Source: Rummeliibacillus pycnus (GTDB taxonomy: Bacteria; Bacillota; Bacilli; Bacillales_A; Planococcaceae). From it: 64,000 bases of DNA. Positions 51,707 to 61,194 of the stretch are shown piece by piece (position 1 is the first letter of the stretch; each line of letters starts with the position of its first letter). The notes under the pieces are model-generated. The model did not search any database. It was given only the letters and a program-made list of their open reading frames with translations, and was not told the DNA's origin. The position numbers and the translations under genes were made by a program. The stretch spans positions 682,001-746,000 of the forward strand of contig NZ_KZ614145.1 in assembly GCF_002884495.1 (NCBI RefSeq), written 5' to 3'.

Positions 51707-52192
51707 ATGGAAGTACTGTTAAAAAAAGCGATTAATTTAAGAGAAAAAGGTCTATTAAAAGAATCGAACTCACTTTTAGTAGAATTAGTGCGTAACTGTC
51801 CGAAGAATGCGCTTATGAATTACCAGTGTGCATGGAGTTATGATGCATTAGGAGAGGAAGCAGAAGCGGTTCCTTATTATGAAAAAGCGATACAACTTGG
51901 ATTAACGGATGAAGATCTTGAAGGTGCACTCCTCGGGTTAGGTAGTACATATAGAGCGCTTGGCCAATATGAAAATTCGAAGCAGACGTTTCAAAAAGCA
52001 ATCGAACACTTTCCGAATAACAAGGTCATTCAAGTATTTTACGCCATCACATTATATAATTTAAAACAACATTCTGAAGCTATGGAACTTCTCTTACACT
52101 GTATTGTTGAGACAACTCAAAATCGCAATATTTTAGCGTATAAGAAAGCGATTGAATTTTATTCAAATAAATTAGATGAAACTTGGCAATAA
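51707..52192 (+). CDS. Tetratricopeptide-repeat protein
   Basis: 161 residues made of about four TPR-like units (ESNSLLVELVRNCPKNALMN, GEEAEAVPYYEKAIQLGLTD, QYENSKQTFQKAIEHFPNN, QHSEAMELLLHCI). It resembles B. subtilis YrrB/YtpP-like small TPR proteins in general form only. AAAGGGGGTG precedes the ATG. Presumably a scaffold for protein contacts in the cytoplasm. Confidence 0.87.
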   Translation: MEVLLKKAINLREKGLLKESNSLLVELVRNCPKNALMNYQCAWSYDALGEEAEAVPYYEKAIQLGLTDEDLEGALLGLGSTYRALGQYENSKQTFQKAIEHFPNNKVIQVFYAITLYNLKQHSEAMELLLHCIVETTQNRNILAYKKAIEFYSNKLDETWQ

Positions 52193-52305
52193 CTGATTCT
52201 AAGTTTTTGCCTTATACTATAAGTAGTTTTTGTTTTATTTTAATATAAAATGATGACCATCAAATACATTAATTTTTAAGTAACGCATTAAGGAAGGGTT
52301 CCATC

Positions 52306-53310
52306 ATGAATTTACAACAATTACAGCAACAACTCGCGGAAAACGGATATCTTACGGCCGCAAAACTTATTCCAGAGATTGAGGCTGAAAATAATATAAT
52401 ACCAACCATCTCTCAATTGTTTGAGGATTGTCAAACTTCAACAATTGACTTTCCAGATGACATCGGGATCTTATATACACAAGTAACAAGTGTCTCTACG
52501 TATGATCCAAAATATTATGACATTTTACTTCGTGACTTACAAACAATTTTACAAGAAATTATCAAACCAACAGCTGATTTAGCAACAATCTTCATGGAAG
52601 AAGAAGAAGTGCAAGAAGCAAGCGTACTATATCAAAAAGCAATGATTGCGAAAGCTGATGCACAGTTAGAGCTTGGAAAATTTTATAAAGCGATAGGGCA
52701 TGATGATTGGGCATTTGCTTGGTATGATGCAGCAGCCAATCAAGGAAATATCGATGCGAAATACTGGCTTGGTAATTATTATTATGATGGAATTGTTGTG
52801 GAAGAAGACTGGGAGAAAACATTTGAGTGTTATAAAGAAGCGGCATTAAAGGGACATGCTGATGCAATGAATAACTATGCAGATATGTATTTTCGCGGTG
52901 AATATGTTGAAAAAGATGACAAGCGTGCATTCGAATTATTTTCAATAGCAGCAGAACTTGGTGTGGCTGAATCCATGTATACATTAGGTTATATGTTCGA
53001 AAATGGAGTGGGAACTGAAAAAGATTTAGCAAAATCAAAGTATTGGTTTACTCAATCAGCATTAGCAGGCGATGTATTTGCTGCCAATCGACTAGGTCAT
53101 GAAGCTTTCCAAAATAATCGAGGAGATGAAGCTATTCGTTGGTATCAAATGGCTGCTGATAAACAAGATGTTGATGGCGAATTCAATCTGGGATTTTGTT
53201 ATGAATCAGGAATCGGAACCCCTATTAATAGTAAAAAAGCAAAGTATTGGTATCAACTTGCGGCTTTGCAAGGGGATGAAGAAGCAAAACGGAAATTGAA
53301 AGAACTGTAA
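52306..53310 (+). CDS. Sel1-like repeat protein
   Basis: 334 residues with AAGGAAGGG before ATG. After about 110 residues without clear repeats (N-terminal MNLQQLQQQLAENGYLTAAKLI) come six Sel1 repeats of 34-36 residues (GNIDAKYWLGNYYYDGIVVEEDWEKTFECYKEA, GHADAMNNYADMYFRGEYVEKDDKRAFELF, GVAESMYTLGYMFENGVGTEKDLAKSKYWF and so on). A cytoplasmic scaffold; partner unknown. No signal peptide, unlike many Sel1 proteins. Confidence 0.9.
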   Translation: MNLQQLQQQLAENGYLTAAKLIPEIEAENNIIPTISQLFEDCQTSTIDFPDDIGILYTQVTSVSTYDPKYYDILLRDLQTILQEIIKPTADLATIFMEEEEVQEASVLYQKAMIAKADAQLELGKFYKAIGHDDWAFAWYDAAANQGNIDAKYWLGNYYYDGIVVEEDWEKTFECYKEAALKGHADAMNNYADMYFRGEYVEKDDKRAFELFSIAAELGVAESMYTLGYMFENGVGTEKDLAKSKYWFTQSALAGDVFAANRLGHEAFQNNRGDEAIRWYQMAADKQDVDGEFNLGFCYESGIGTPINSKKAKYWYQLAALQGDEEAKRKLKEL

Positions 53311-53349
53311 TAAGAGAGCGTACTTATTATTAGAGTGGCGAGTAAATGA

Positions 53350-53790
53350 TCATGGCCACTCTAACTTTCTTAGTTTAATTTTATCATTATATTCATTGCC
53401 GCTACTGTCTTTCCATATAATTTGAATTTGATAAGAAAGACCTTCTTTAGGAGCATTTCCTAAATATATATCAGGATATGAAAAGGGATGTAGGGAGTAT
53501 TCTGTTCCATCAACATTATCTCTTCCTTCATAAAACTCTGTTCTCTCTACTAATACTTTATCCTCTTCTAAAAATTTGAGTTTCTTTACAGTAACCTTCT
53601 CTTTGTTTTTTTGTTTAATGGACGCTAACCACCCTATTGGGGTACTGCCGATTCTTTGATTTTTATACATTACTTTCCACATTCCATTTTCAGAGTTTCC
53701 CTTCATTGTACATTCTGTATAATCCCAATAAACGATTGCTAAAATCACTAATGCTACCGTAAAAACTAAAGCAGAATAAAATTTCATCAT
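53350..53790 (-). CDS. Membrane-anchored small protein, unknown
   Basis: 146 residues with GGAGGCAACCATC before the ATG. N-terminal helix (FYSALVFTVALVILAIVYW), then an extracytoplasmic domain with strands (MWKVMYKNQRIGSTPIGWLA, DKVLVERTEFYEGRD, YQIQIIWKDSSGNEYNDKIKL). One Cys in TECTMKG. Convergent with the Sel1 gene. Not recognised. Confidence 0.65.
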   Translation of the reverse strand: MMKFYSALVFTVALVILAIVYWDYTECTMKGNSENGMWKVMYKNQRIGSTPIGWLASIKQKNKEKVTVKKLKFLEEDKVLVERTEFYEGRDNVDGTEYSLHPFSYPDIYLGNAPKEGLSYQIQIIWKDSSGNEYNDKIKLRKLEWP

Positions 53791-53988
53791 GATGGTTGCC
53801 TCCTTTTCTATTATTATTAATTCTTTTATTTTTCAAAAATGAACGTTTACATTTATGAATGTAAAAATAAATATAAAAACAAAACTTGCGAGGTGTCGAG
53901 TACTACTGATGGTAGAAAAATACAAGTACTCCATGATGCATATTATCTTACACAGTGAAAAAATAAGTTAATATAAGGAAGTGTTATA

Positions 53989-54120
53989 ATGATTGAAACG
54001 AAAGATTCATGGTTTTTCATTTATGATACTCAGTTTTTAGTAGGAGCAATTATTATAAGTATTCTATTGGTAGCATTTATTATTTTTTCAATTATTAAAA
54101 AGAAAGAAAAGACTAAATAA
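53989..54120 (+). CDS. 43-residue single-helix membrane peptide
   Basis: MIETKDSWFFIYDTQFLVGA, then a hydrophobic stretch (IIISILLVAFIIFSII) and a basic end KKKEKTK. ATAAGGAAG is 8 bases before the ATG. It has one transmembrane helix with positive-inside orientation. It may be a regulator or a small toxin-like peptide; nothing beyond topology is visible. Confidence 0.55.
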   Translation: MIETKDSWFFIYDTQFLVGAIIISILLVAFIIFSIIKKKEKTK

Positions 54121-54144
54121 TTGAGTTTAAACATTCAATAATAC

Positions 54145-54574
54145 TTATTTAATTATTAAGAAGTCGTCACTTCCCTCGTTGAAATAGGATAGTAACATTT
54201 CTCGATCTTCTGGATACTGACATTTAATGTTATGGAAAATCATCAAACGATTTCCAATCAATTTCTTCAATCATACCATCTGGATCTTGATAAGTTATTT
54301 GACCACCAATTAAGTCACAAAGGAAGTAAGATGTCGTGACATGATAATTTATGAATAAATGCTTTTTGATATGTAATCGTCTATTTATAACAACTCTATA
54401 ACCAGTCTCTTCCCAAACTTCTCTTACACATGCTTCTTCTGCAGTTTCACAATCTTCAATACCACCTGAAGGAACACTCTAACTTAAAGTGTCTTTTCCT
54501 CTAACCATAAGTAACCTGTTATTTAACATAATAATTGCAGCAGCACTGTTCAAGAATTTTTTTACTTCACTCAA
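54145..54574 (-). pseudogene. NUDIX hydrolase with premature stops
   Basis: From TTG 54574 (GGGGTG upstream) the frame gives MSEVKKFLNSAAAIIMLNNR LLMVRGKDTLS, a TAG where W is expected, then SVPSGGIEDCETAEEACVRE and VWEETGY, a complete Nudix box. A second stop and a frameshift after KSFDDFP precede the old C-terminus (YPEDREMLLSYFNEGSDDF). The gene cannot yield a full protein. Confidence 0.85.
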
Positions 54575-54714
54575 AATACTCACCCCTTAAAACATAGTAA
54601 ATTACTTAACCTTATCTAATAGTTATAACCTTATATTGTATATTTTAGAAAATGAAAGTAATAACGTGTTAATATGATTAGGGAGATTATTTAACTAAAA
54701 TAGGGGGGATTGAG

Positions 54715-55242
54715 TTGAAGTTTAAGAAGATATTCTGTTCATTGGTAATTTTATGTTTCATTTTTGCAAGTGGATGCAATTTAACTAAGGTACAAGGTGA
54801 ACAAAGTAAAAATTATATGAGTTTGCCTCGAGATATTCCGCAATATGTAACTGAAAAGGACTTTGAAAAAATTGATTGGGATAAAAAAGTGACAAAGTTT
54901 GCTACAGAATTGAGAAATGATATGTTTGGAAATAAAGATAAATTAGGGATTATCGGTCCAAATTTAAAACCAAATCAGGTGGAAAAGTGGTTATGGCATT
55001 TTTGGGGAATTGATAAAGGAGAAGTAACAGTTGTAGGTTATAACAAGAATACATCAAAAATAACACCAGTTTTTAGCGATGGCGTATGGACAAAGAAAGG
55101 AGTTTCTGGTGGGAAAATAAATGGCGCAGATGCGAGTATGCCTTCTAATGTTGTTCTGTCGGAAGCAGGAAAATGGGCTATCTTAGTTTATATTGATGAT
55201 CAATTGTTTGATACGTTAGTGATGGATGTAAAAGATCAATAA
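54715..55242 (+). CDS. Lipoprotein, DUF4871/YhfM-like
   Basis: 175 residues from TTG 54715 with GGGGGGAT upstream. Signal peptide with lipobox FASGC (C21). The mature domain has LGIIGPNLKPNQVEKWLWHFWG, EVTVVGYNKNTSKITPVF, and SNVVLSEAGKWAILVYIDDQLFDTLVMDV, which matches the DUF4871-type domain of B. subtilis YhfM as I recall. Extracytoplasmic; function unknown. Confidence 0.75.
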   Translation: MKFKKIFCSLVILCFIFASGCNLTKVQGEQSKNYMSLPRDIPQYVTEKDFEKIDWDKKVTKFATELRNDMFGNKDKLGIIGPNLKPNQVEKWLWHFWGIDKGEVTVVGYNKNTSKITPVFSDGVWTKKGVSGGKINGADASMPSNVVLSEAGKWAILVYIDDQLFDTLVMDVKDQ

Positions 55243-55389
55243 AAATAGATATGTAGGAAACCTATGAGGAAGTATTTTCCTCTTTTTTCTTATTTCTATT
55301 GTATATTTATTGAAAATAATTTATTATTATTCATATTAGATTAATTAAATGAATTTTCTTAATATTATGTTAAATGATTTAATTCAGTT

Positions 55390-55752
55390 ATGGATTTATG
55401 GACAAGGGCAGAATTAAAACTTTCGCCTTCGGATACTATCGAAGGATTGAAGAATAAGATAAGAAGAGATCCTGACTTATTCTTCGTTTTAGAAGAATCT
55501 TCTCAAATTATTGGGATAGTTATGGGCAGATATGATGGAAGGAGGAGGTGGATTAACCATTTAGCTGTAGATCCAGACTATCAAGGAAATTCTATTGGTC
55601 AAAAAATGATATCAGATATTTACTTAACTCGAAAAAATTGAATGTAAAAAATTTACTTATTAATTGAAATGGATAATCAAAAAGTTCAAGAGTTCTATAA
55701 AAATCAAGGATACCAACAAGATGAACTAATATTTATGGAAAAATGGATTTAA
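55390..55752 (+). pseudogene. GNAT acetyltransferase, truncated and frameshifted
   Basis: The frame from ATG 55390 reads MDLWTRAELKLSPSDTIEGL and includes ESSQIIGIVMGRYDGRRRWI and HLAVDPDYQGNSIGQKMIS (acetyl-CoA loop), stopping at 55641. The C-terminus continues in other frames (MDNQKVQEFYKNQGYQQDEL to MEKWI at 55752). The first part of the fold is also absent and no ribosome site is seen. Confidence 0.75.
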
Positions 55753-55778
55753 TCAGATTACATGATAGGAGAATATAA

Positions 55779-56249
55779 ATGAATATTACAATTGAAGAAT
55801 CAACAAATTCTAAATTAATACATGAAATAATGATAAAAGCATTTTCTGAGTATAAAAATGATGCAGCTCCTTCTAGTGCTTTGGAAGAAACAGTTGAAAT
55901 GATTTCAACCTCTTTAGAAAATAGAGAAAATGCATTGATTGGTTTTATCGATGACGAACCAGCAGCAATGCTTCGTTTCCAGTTTATAGAGAAGTATATC
56001 TATTTCTCACGATTGTCTGTTATACCCAAACATCAAGGAAAGGGAATTGCAAAAGCATTATTAAAAGCCCTAGAAAAATATGCTAAGCAAAATGATGTAA
56101 ATGAAATCCAGTGTAAAGTTCGTATGAGTGTACCAAGAAATATACAATTATACGAATCTATCGGATATGAAATTTTTGAGGAGGATATTGTACATAAGCC
56201 GAACGGAGTGGATCTAAAGGTTGTATCGATGAGAAAATACATGAATTGA
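55779..56249 (+). CDS. GNAT-family N-acetyltransferase
   Basis: 156 residues, AGGAGAATATAA-ATG. IMIKAFSEYKNDAAPSSALEETVEM, ARL-type SRLSVIPKHQGKGIAKALLKALEKYA (acetyl-CoA loop) and NIQLYESIGYEIFEEDIVHKP follow GNAT order. Substrate unknown. Next to other acyl/nucleotide-modifying enzyme genes. Confidence 0.92.
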   Translation: MNITIEESTNSKLIHEIMIKAFSEYKNDAAPSSALEETVEMISTSLENRENALIGFIDDEPAAMLRFQFIEKYIYFSRLSVIPKHQGKGIAKALLKALEKYAKQNDVNEIQCKVRMSVPRNIQLYESIGYEIFEEDIVHKPNGVDLKVVSMRKYMN

Positions 56250-56306
56250 ATACACTTCAATCACAAATTCTAGATTCAAAAAAACTTGTGTATAGGGAGG
56301 TTAAAG

Positions 56307-56759
56307 ATGGAGTATTTCAAGTTTTTAAGACAGTATGTTGGACACCAACCCATTATTTTACCCGGATCGGTTGTATTGATATTAAACAAACAAAATGAAA
56401 TTTTATTGCAAAAGAGACATGATGGGGGATGGGGGCTTCCAGGTGGATTAATGGAATTAGGAGAAAGTTTAGAAGATGTTGCAAGAAGAGAAGTTTTAGA
56501 GAAAACTGGTTTAGTAATTAACGAATTACATTTATTAGGTGTTTTCTCTGGACCTGATTATTATATTAAACTTCAAAACGGTGATGAACTATATTCTGTA
56601 ACAGCTGTTTTTTATACGACAAATGTTTCAGGTGACTTAGTAATTGATTATACAGAATCAGAAACATTACAATATTTTTCACTGTTAAACTTACCAAACG
56701 AGTTAACCAATGAATATAAAAGTTACATTGAACCATTCCTATCACAATTGATTGAATAA
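56307..56759 (+). CDS. NUDIX hydrolase
   Basis: 150 residues from ATG 56307 (GGGAGG upstream; frame open from 56286). The Nudix box is GGLMELGESLEDVARREVLEKTGL: the motif REUxEExGU has K at the second Glu of the EE pair (LEKTG), which could reduce metal binding, though many Nudix enzymes with one changed Glu remain active. PGGLMELGE and a DYTESETLQYFSLLNLP tail fit nucleotide-sugar or (d)NTP pyrophosphatases. Confidence 0.88.
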   Translation: MEYFKFLRQYVGHQPIILPGSVVLILNKQNEILLQKRHDGGWGLPGGLMELGESLEDVARREVLEKTGLVINELHLLGVFSGPDYYIKLQNGDELYSVTAVFYTTNVSGDLVIDYTESETLQYFSLLNLPNELTNEYKSYIEPFLSQLIE

Positions 56760-56873
56760 AGAGTAGTAAGCGGCTCGTCCCAGCCTGCAGTAAAATCATA
56801 ATTGATATTTATTAAAAAAGCTGAGTATTAATGATCAAAACACTTATATAACATTTTCGAAAGGTGGATTATT

Positions 56874-57490
56874 TTGTATATTCCTAAATACTTTAAAGTC
56901 ACAAATATTGATGAAATAAGGGATTTTGTTCAAAAAAACTCTTTTGGCACAATTGTTTCAACAGAACAAGGGAAACCAATTGCCACTCATTTGCCATTGC
57001 AATGCATTAAAGAAGGCGATACTTACTATCTAACAGGGCATATGGCAACCCTCAATGGAGAACATTTGAAACCTGTGATGATATATTAGCTATGTTCCAA
57101 GGACCACACGCTTATATCTCTTCCTCTTGGTATGAAGAAGAAAATGTACCAACATGGAACTATCAAGCTGTACATGTTTATGGTAAAGCCAGCATTTTGA
57201 ACGAAGAAGAGTTAAAACAGGACCTTGCCATGTTACTATGTAAATACGAAAAACATCGTAAAAATCCAGTTTTATGGGACAAGCTTTCTACTCAGTTATT
57301 AGAAAAACAACTAAAAGGTCTTGTTGAATTTAAGATTAAAGTACAAGAAATTCAAGCTGCCAATAAACTAAGTCAAAATCGTAATGAAGTGGACTATCAT
57401 AACATCGTCAATAGGCTATATAAAGAAAAGGATATGAATTCTCAACAATTGGCACAATTGATGGAAAAAAAGTTAAACAAGGATAAATAA
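56874..57490 (+). pseudogene. paiB: PaiB-like FMN-binding protein, frameshifted
   Basis: From TTG 56874 (AAGGTGG upstream) the first 72 codons (MYIPKYFKVTNIDEIRDFVQ to LTGHMATLN) match the PaiB N-terminus; a 1-base loss near 57050-57056 shifts the frame to a stop at 57089. The other frame gives WRTFETCDDILAMFQGPHAYISSSWY to the normal C-terminus at 57490. PaiB proteins are about 205 residues and bind FMN/heme; PaiB in B. subtilis affects sporulation and protease genes. Probably inactive unless the base call is wrong. Confidence 0.85.
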
Positions 57491-57731
57491 GTATGGTTTA
57501 TTTTTAAAGATTTTTTCTTACTAAGGTATAGAAAAGCTGAGTAAGCAATTATAAAATCTATTTGTTCTTCATCACCCATATGAAATGTAATACTAGAATA
57601 CTCGGTTTTAAATTGATAAAAGAAAAAAACATTCAAAATAGAATGCTTGTTACGTCGATTTTATTATTTTTTCAATGATAGACTACTTAGTAGCTCTACA
57701 TCATCAGTAAATTTTTGGGTTGGAATATAAA
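57491..57731. other. Intergenic, no gene
   Basis: AT-rich, no palindrome except the terminator described next. Short frames without ribosome sites. Confidence 0.4.
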
Positions 57732-57766
57732 AAAACTGAGTAGCAATTTAATTGCCACTCAGCTTT
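57732..57766 (-). terminator. Terminator of the aminotransferase gene
   Basis: On the minus strand AAAGCTGAGTGGCAATT pairs with AATTGCTACTCAGTTTTT, followed by TTTATATT, 16 bp after the aminotransferase stop. Confidence 0.85.
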
Positions 57767-57781
57767 AATCATATTATAGGC

Positions 57782-59077
57782 TTACGCCTCGATATCTTTT
57801 ACACCTTTATAAATCAATTCAAATAGTTCTTCGATTCCTTCTTCTTCGATACAAGAGAAGGCTACACGTAGATCTGTACCACTTAAAGCGATTGTACCAA
57901 CGCCATATTCATCTAAAAGGTGAAGGCGTAATTGATCTGCGTCAACATTTTTAAGTTTTAAGCACATGAAGTAACCTGAGTTGAATGGGTAGTAATCCCA
58001 TGCATCGTTGAATTTACCACTATCCAAAACAGCTTTAACCTTGTTTGCGCGGCCTTTCATGATGTTGAATTTTTCTAGTTTTTGTGCTTCAAATTCAGGG
58101 CTTTGAAGTGCATGAAGTACGAAAGTTTGTGATGGGTGTGGACCGCTTGAAATCGTTGCACGAATAATACCTTTTGTTTTTTCTTCAAGAGCTGCTAATA
58201 GTGCTTCACTAGTATTACCGTAAGTGATAAAACCAACACGGAATCCCCAAATATATTCTTCTTTTGTAGCACCATCAATTTTCACAGCAAGTACACGTTC
58301 GTGAGCGTTGCTAAGTGCACCGAACAAAGATTCATGTAGTGAATCTTCGAAGAATAGTGAGTAGTAGGCATCGTCAGTAATAGCTACCACATTTATACCA
58401 GCATCAGCTGCATCCATAATTGCTTGAACGATTGCTGCACCTTCTTCAGCACCTGGTGTGTAACCAGTTGGGTTGTTCGGGAAGTTTAATAATACGATTG
58501 CTTTGCCTTTGTCTTTTTGACTAAGGATGGCTTCACGAAGACCTTCCGCATTAAATTTGTTTTCTGCATTATAAAGTGGGTATGTTACAGTATGAGCATG
58601 ACGGCGGATTCCGAAAACCATGTCATAGTTTTCCCAGTTTTTATCAGGAATGATTAATGCATCACCTTCATCTGCAAATAAATCAGCCGCAATACTTAAA
58701 CCGTGAGTTAAGGCATTTGTAACGATTGGATTACCAAAAGTTTTGCCTTGTAATGATGGATTTTCGACAAGCATTTTTTTACGCCATTCTTTACGTAATG
58801 CTGGTTTACCAGCAGGAGGAGCATAAAGGTAAAGGTCAGAAGGATCATAGGCAGATAGAGTGTCTTGAATTACTTTTAAGTGCATTGGTTTACCGTTTTC
58901 TAATGCTGTACCAATTGTTGCGTTATATTTTTTCGCTTTTTTACCAGCATCAGCTGATTGGCTTAATATTCCTTCTTTTGGAAAATATATTTCTTTTGCT
59001 AATCCAGATAGCATGTCAAATACATAAGAATTTTCTTTTTGAATAGTTTCATTTAATTCTTTTGCTAAACTATGCAT
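57782..59077 (-). CDS. PLP-dependent class I/II aminotransferase
   Basis: 431 residues. LYLYAPPAGKPALRKEWR, NPIVTNALTHGLSIAADLF, NFPNNPTGYTPGAEEGAAI (substrate/PLP loop), AITDDAYYSLFF and KIDGATKEEYIWGFRVGFI, with the PLP-binding lysine in the DGATKEEY segment, then the Arg of DLRVAFS for the carboxylate. Fold-type I enzyme of the aspartate aminotransferase superfamily. It is more GC-rich and codon-optimised than neighbours, as in highly expressed genes. Exact substrate unknown. Confidence 0.9.
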   Translation of the reverse strand: MHSLAKELNETIQKENSYVFDMLSGLAKEIYFPKEGILSQSADAGKKAKKYNATIGTALENGKPMHLKVIQDTLSAYDPSDLYLYAPPAGKPALRKEWRKKMLVENPSLQGKTFGNPIVTNALTHGLSIAADLFADEGDALIIPDKNWENYDMVFGIRRHAHTVTYPLYNAENKFNAEGLREAILSQKDKGKAIVLLNFPNNPTGYTPGAEEGAAIVQAIMDAADAGINVVAITDDAYYSLFFEDSLHESLFGALSNAHERVLAVKIDGATKEEYIWGFRVGFITYGNTSEALLAALEEKTKGIIRATISSGPHPSQTFVLHALQSPEFEAQKLEKFNIMKGRANKVKAVLDSGKFNDAWDYYPFNSGYFMCLKLKNVDADQLRLHLLDEYGVGTIALSGTDLRVAFSCIEEEGIEELFELIYKGVKDIEA

Positions 59078-59357
59078 GTTGTCATTCGCCTCATTTCAAT
59101 TTTCTACGAATAATTATACATGATTATCCTTAGAAATGAATGAATTACATACAATTTTAGTGAGTTTTTTTAAATAGTTCATTTTTGGGAGATTCGATAA
59201 AATGGAATGTTAAAAAGATAATGTGCAAAACCTACAAACAGAAACCTAAAAATGGTCTTTTATGCCATTGAACATTGAAGAGTTTAATAAAAAATGATTC
59301 AATTTCATACATGGTTTTCTAGTTGTAAAATACGAACATTATAGGATAATTGAATAA
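59078..59357. other. Intergenic with solo end of the MITE-like element
   Basis: At about 59287-59340 GATTCAATTTCATACATGG...TTGTAAAATACGAACATTATAGGA matches the first 45-50 bp of the element copy at 50019 (AGTCAATTTCATAATTC...AAAATACGAACATTAAAAG). The rest of the element is absent. No gene is seen. Confidence 0.6.
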
Positions 59358-59492
59358 ATGAAAGGTATCAAAATGATCATGTTAGAATCTCCAAGATTAA
59401 AGAGATTATTTCTCAGAAAGGGAATAGATGTAGTTGAGATAAATCATATTCTAGACAATATCCAGTATGATTTATACACTATGAATATATAA
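59358..59492 (+). CDS. Possible 44-residue small protein
   Basis: ATG 59358 opens a frame MKGIKMIMLESPRLKRLFLR...HILDNIQYDLYTMNI. It is basic then acidic, probably two helices. The ribosome site is weak. It ends 20 bp before the Bcr/CflA transporter start. It could be a leader peptide or chance ORF. Confidence 0.3.
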   Translation: MKGIKMIMLESPRLKRLFLRKGIDVVEINHILDNIQYDLYTMNI

Positions 59493-59511
59493 AATAGTGG
59501 AAGGAGATTAA

Positions 59512-60735
59512 ATGAATACGACGATTTCGGTAGAAAAAAAGACTACTTTATGGGTAGTGATCATCTTAGGGGCATTAACTGCTTTTGGTCCACTCTGTAT
59601 GGATTTATACTTACCGGCTTTACCTATGGTTTCTCATGATTTACATACATCAACTTCTGTCACACAATTTAGTATGACCGCCTGTTTTGTCGGGCTTGCG
59701 ATAGGGCAGATGTTCTTTGGTCCAATGAGTGATCTTTCGGGACGAAAAAAACCTTTAATAGGTGCACTGATTTTATTTACGGTTGCATCCTTTCTTTGTG
59801 GTTTAACTAGTTCAATTATCATCCATCTTATTTTACGCTTTATGCAAGGCTTTACAGGTGCTGCTGGAATTGTTATTGCAAAAGCAGCTGCACGTGATCT
59901 GTATAGCGGTAAAGAACTAACAAAATTTATGTCAATGCTCGGTCTGGTAAATGGTGTTGCCCCAATTGCAGCTCCATTGTTAGGCGGATTATTACTCGCA
60001 ATGGGAGATTGGCATTTGGTTTTTTACACACTTTCACTTGGAGGTACCCTTTTACTGATTGGTGTTGTCTGGCAATTACCTGAAACACTTCATCTTCAAA
60101 ATCGTACAAGAGGGAACTTTTTTACCCCTTTTAAAGCTTTTCCGATTATTGTCAAAGACAAAGAATTCATGGGCTATTCGTTAACGCAATCATTTATCTT
60201 AACATGTATGTTTGGATACATTGCAGCTTCTCCATTTGTTCTACAAAAGATGTATGGACTTTCACCACAATGGTTCTCTGCATCCTTCGCATTAAATGGC
60301 CTTGGGATTGTACTGATGACACAATTGACTGGACGCTTAGTGGGAAAATATGATGAACGAACAATACTAAGATTCGGCGTTTGGCAAGCAACAATTGGAA
60401 GTCTACTATTGCTAATGGTAGCGATCTTTAAATGGCCACTGATCCTGCTATTATTAGGATTCTTTATCACGGTTTCAAGTGTAGGGCTTGTCTCACCAAC
60501 TGGTTTTTCTCTAGGAATGCAAAACCAGGGTCAACACGCTGGGAGTGCTTCTGCAATGCTAGGTTTACTACCATTCTTAGGTGGTTCAATCGTTTCTCCT
60601 TTAGTAGGGATTGCAGGGGAACTTACCGCAATTCCTATGGCAATCACTATGCTTTCATGTACTTTACTTGCACTCATCGTTAACACAATAAATACTCAGA
60701 AATCAACTAAAAGAAGAAAGGAGGAAAATGCTTGA
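59512..60735 (+). CDS. Bcr/CflA-family MFS drug efflux transporter
   Basis: 407 residues and 12 hydrophobic segments. DHA1 signature FGPLCMDLYLPALPMVSHDLHTS in TM1, LAIGQMFFGPMSDLSGRKKPL (loop 2-3), LRFMQGFTGAAGIVIAKAAARDLY in TM4-5 and QNQGQHAGSASAMLGLLPFLGG near TM10 are typical of Bcr/CflA. Pumps drugs or metabolites with protons. AAGGAGATTAA precedes the ATG. The next lipoprotein gene overlaps its end by 4 bp. Confidence 0.92.
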   Translation: MNTTISVEKKTTLWVVIILGALTAFGPLCMDLYLPALPMVSHDLHTSTSVTQFSMTACFVGLAIGQMFFGPMSDLSGRKKPLIGALILFTVASFLCGLTSSIIIHLILRFMQGFTGAAGIVIAKAAARDLYSGKELTKFMSMLGLVNGVAPIAAPLLGGLLLAMGDWHLVFYTLSLGGTLLLIGVVWQLPETLHLQNRTRGNFFTPFKAFPIIVKDKEFMGYSLTQSFILTCMFGYIAASPFVLQKMYGLSPQWFSASFALNGLGIVLMTQLTGRLVGKYDERTILRFGVWQATIGSLLLLMVAIFKWPLILLLLGFFITVSSVGLVSPTGFSLGMQNQGQHAGSASAMLGLLPFLGGSIVSPLVGIAGELTAIPMAITMLSCTLLALIVNTINTQKSTKRRKEENA

Positions 60736-61160
60736 AAGTCAAATTTACTTATATGCTTGTTTTAGTATTCACTCTATTAACGGCATGCTCATCACAGTCC
60801 CAAACTCCGGTATCAGACGAAGCGGTATTTGTGGGGAAAGGGAAGAATTGGAGTGCAAAGTATGTATATAATTCAAAGCTATATAAAGAAAAACACAGAA
60901 ATTGGGTTGAAATCACATATATCGGTGAGAAACCATTAAAAATAAACTCATTAGCTCTACATAATATGAAGATGAAACTTAAAAGTAGAGACCACACGAT
61001 AAAGGGTGATTTTGGGGAAATGGTAACAAAGGTAAATAACAACACAATCTTGTTTTTAGTGGGTACGGTTAATAGCAAAACATACAAAGAAGATCAATAC
61101 GAATTAACAATTAGTTTGAACGATAAGAACGATGTGATGAATTTGTCTCTGAAAAAATAA
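60732..61160 (+). CDS. Small lipoprotein
   Basis: 142 residues from TTG 60732 overlapping the transporter stop, with AGGAGGAAAA upstream. Lipobox LLTAC (C19). The mature part is beta-rich (NWSAKYVYNSKLYKEKHRNW, VEITYIGEKPLKINSLALHNM, DQYELTISLNDKND). Similar in form to small Bacillales lipoproteins with Ig-like folds. Function unknown; co-translated with the efflux gene. Confidence 0.75.
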   Translation: MKVKFTYMLVLVFTLLTACSSQSQTPVSDEAVFVGKGKNWSAKYVYNSKLYKEKHRNWVEITYIGEKPLKINSLALHNMKMKLKSRDHTIKGDFGEMVTKVNNNTILFLVGTVNSKTYKEDQYELTISLNDKNDVMNLSLKK

Positions 61161-61194
61161 AATGAACATAATTCTAAAAAATGGAGAGGTAGTT

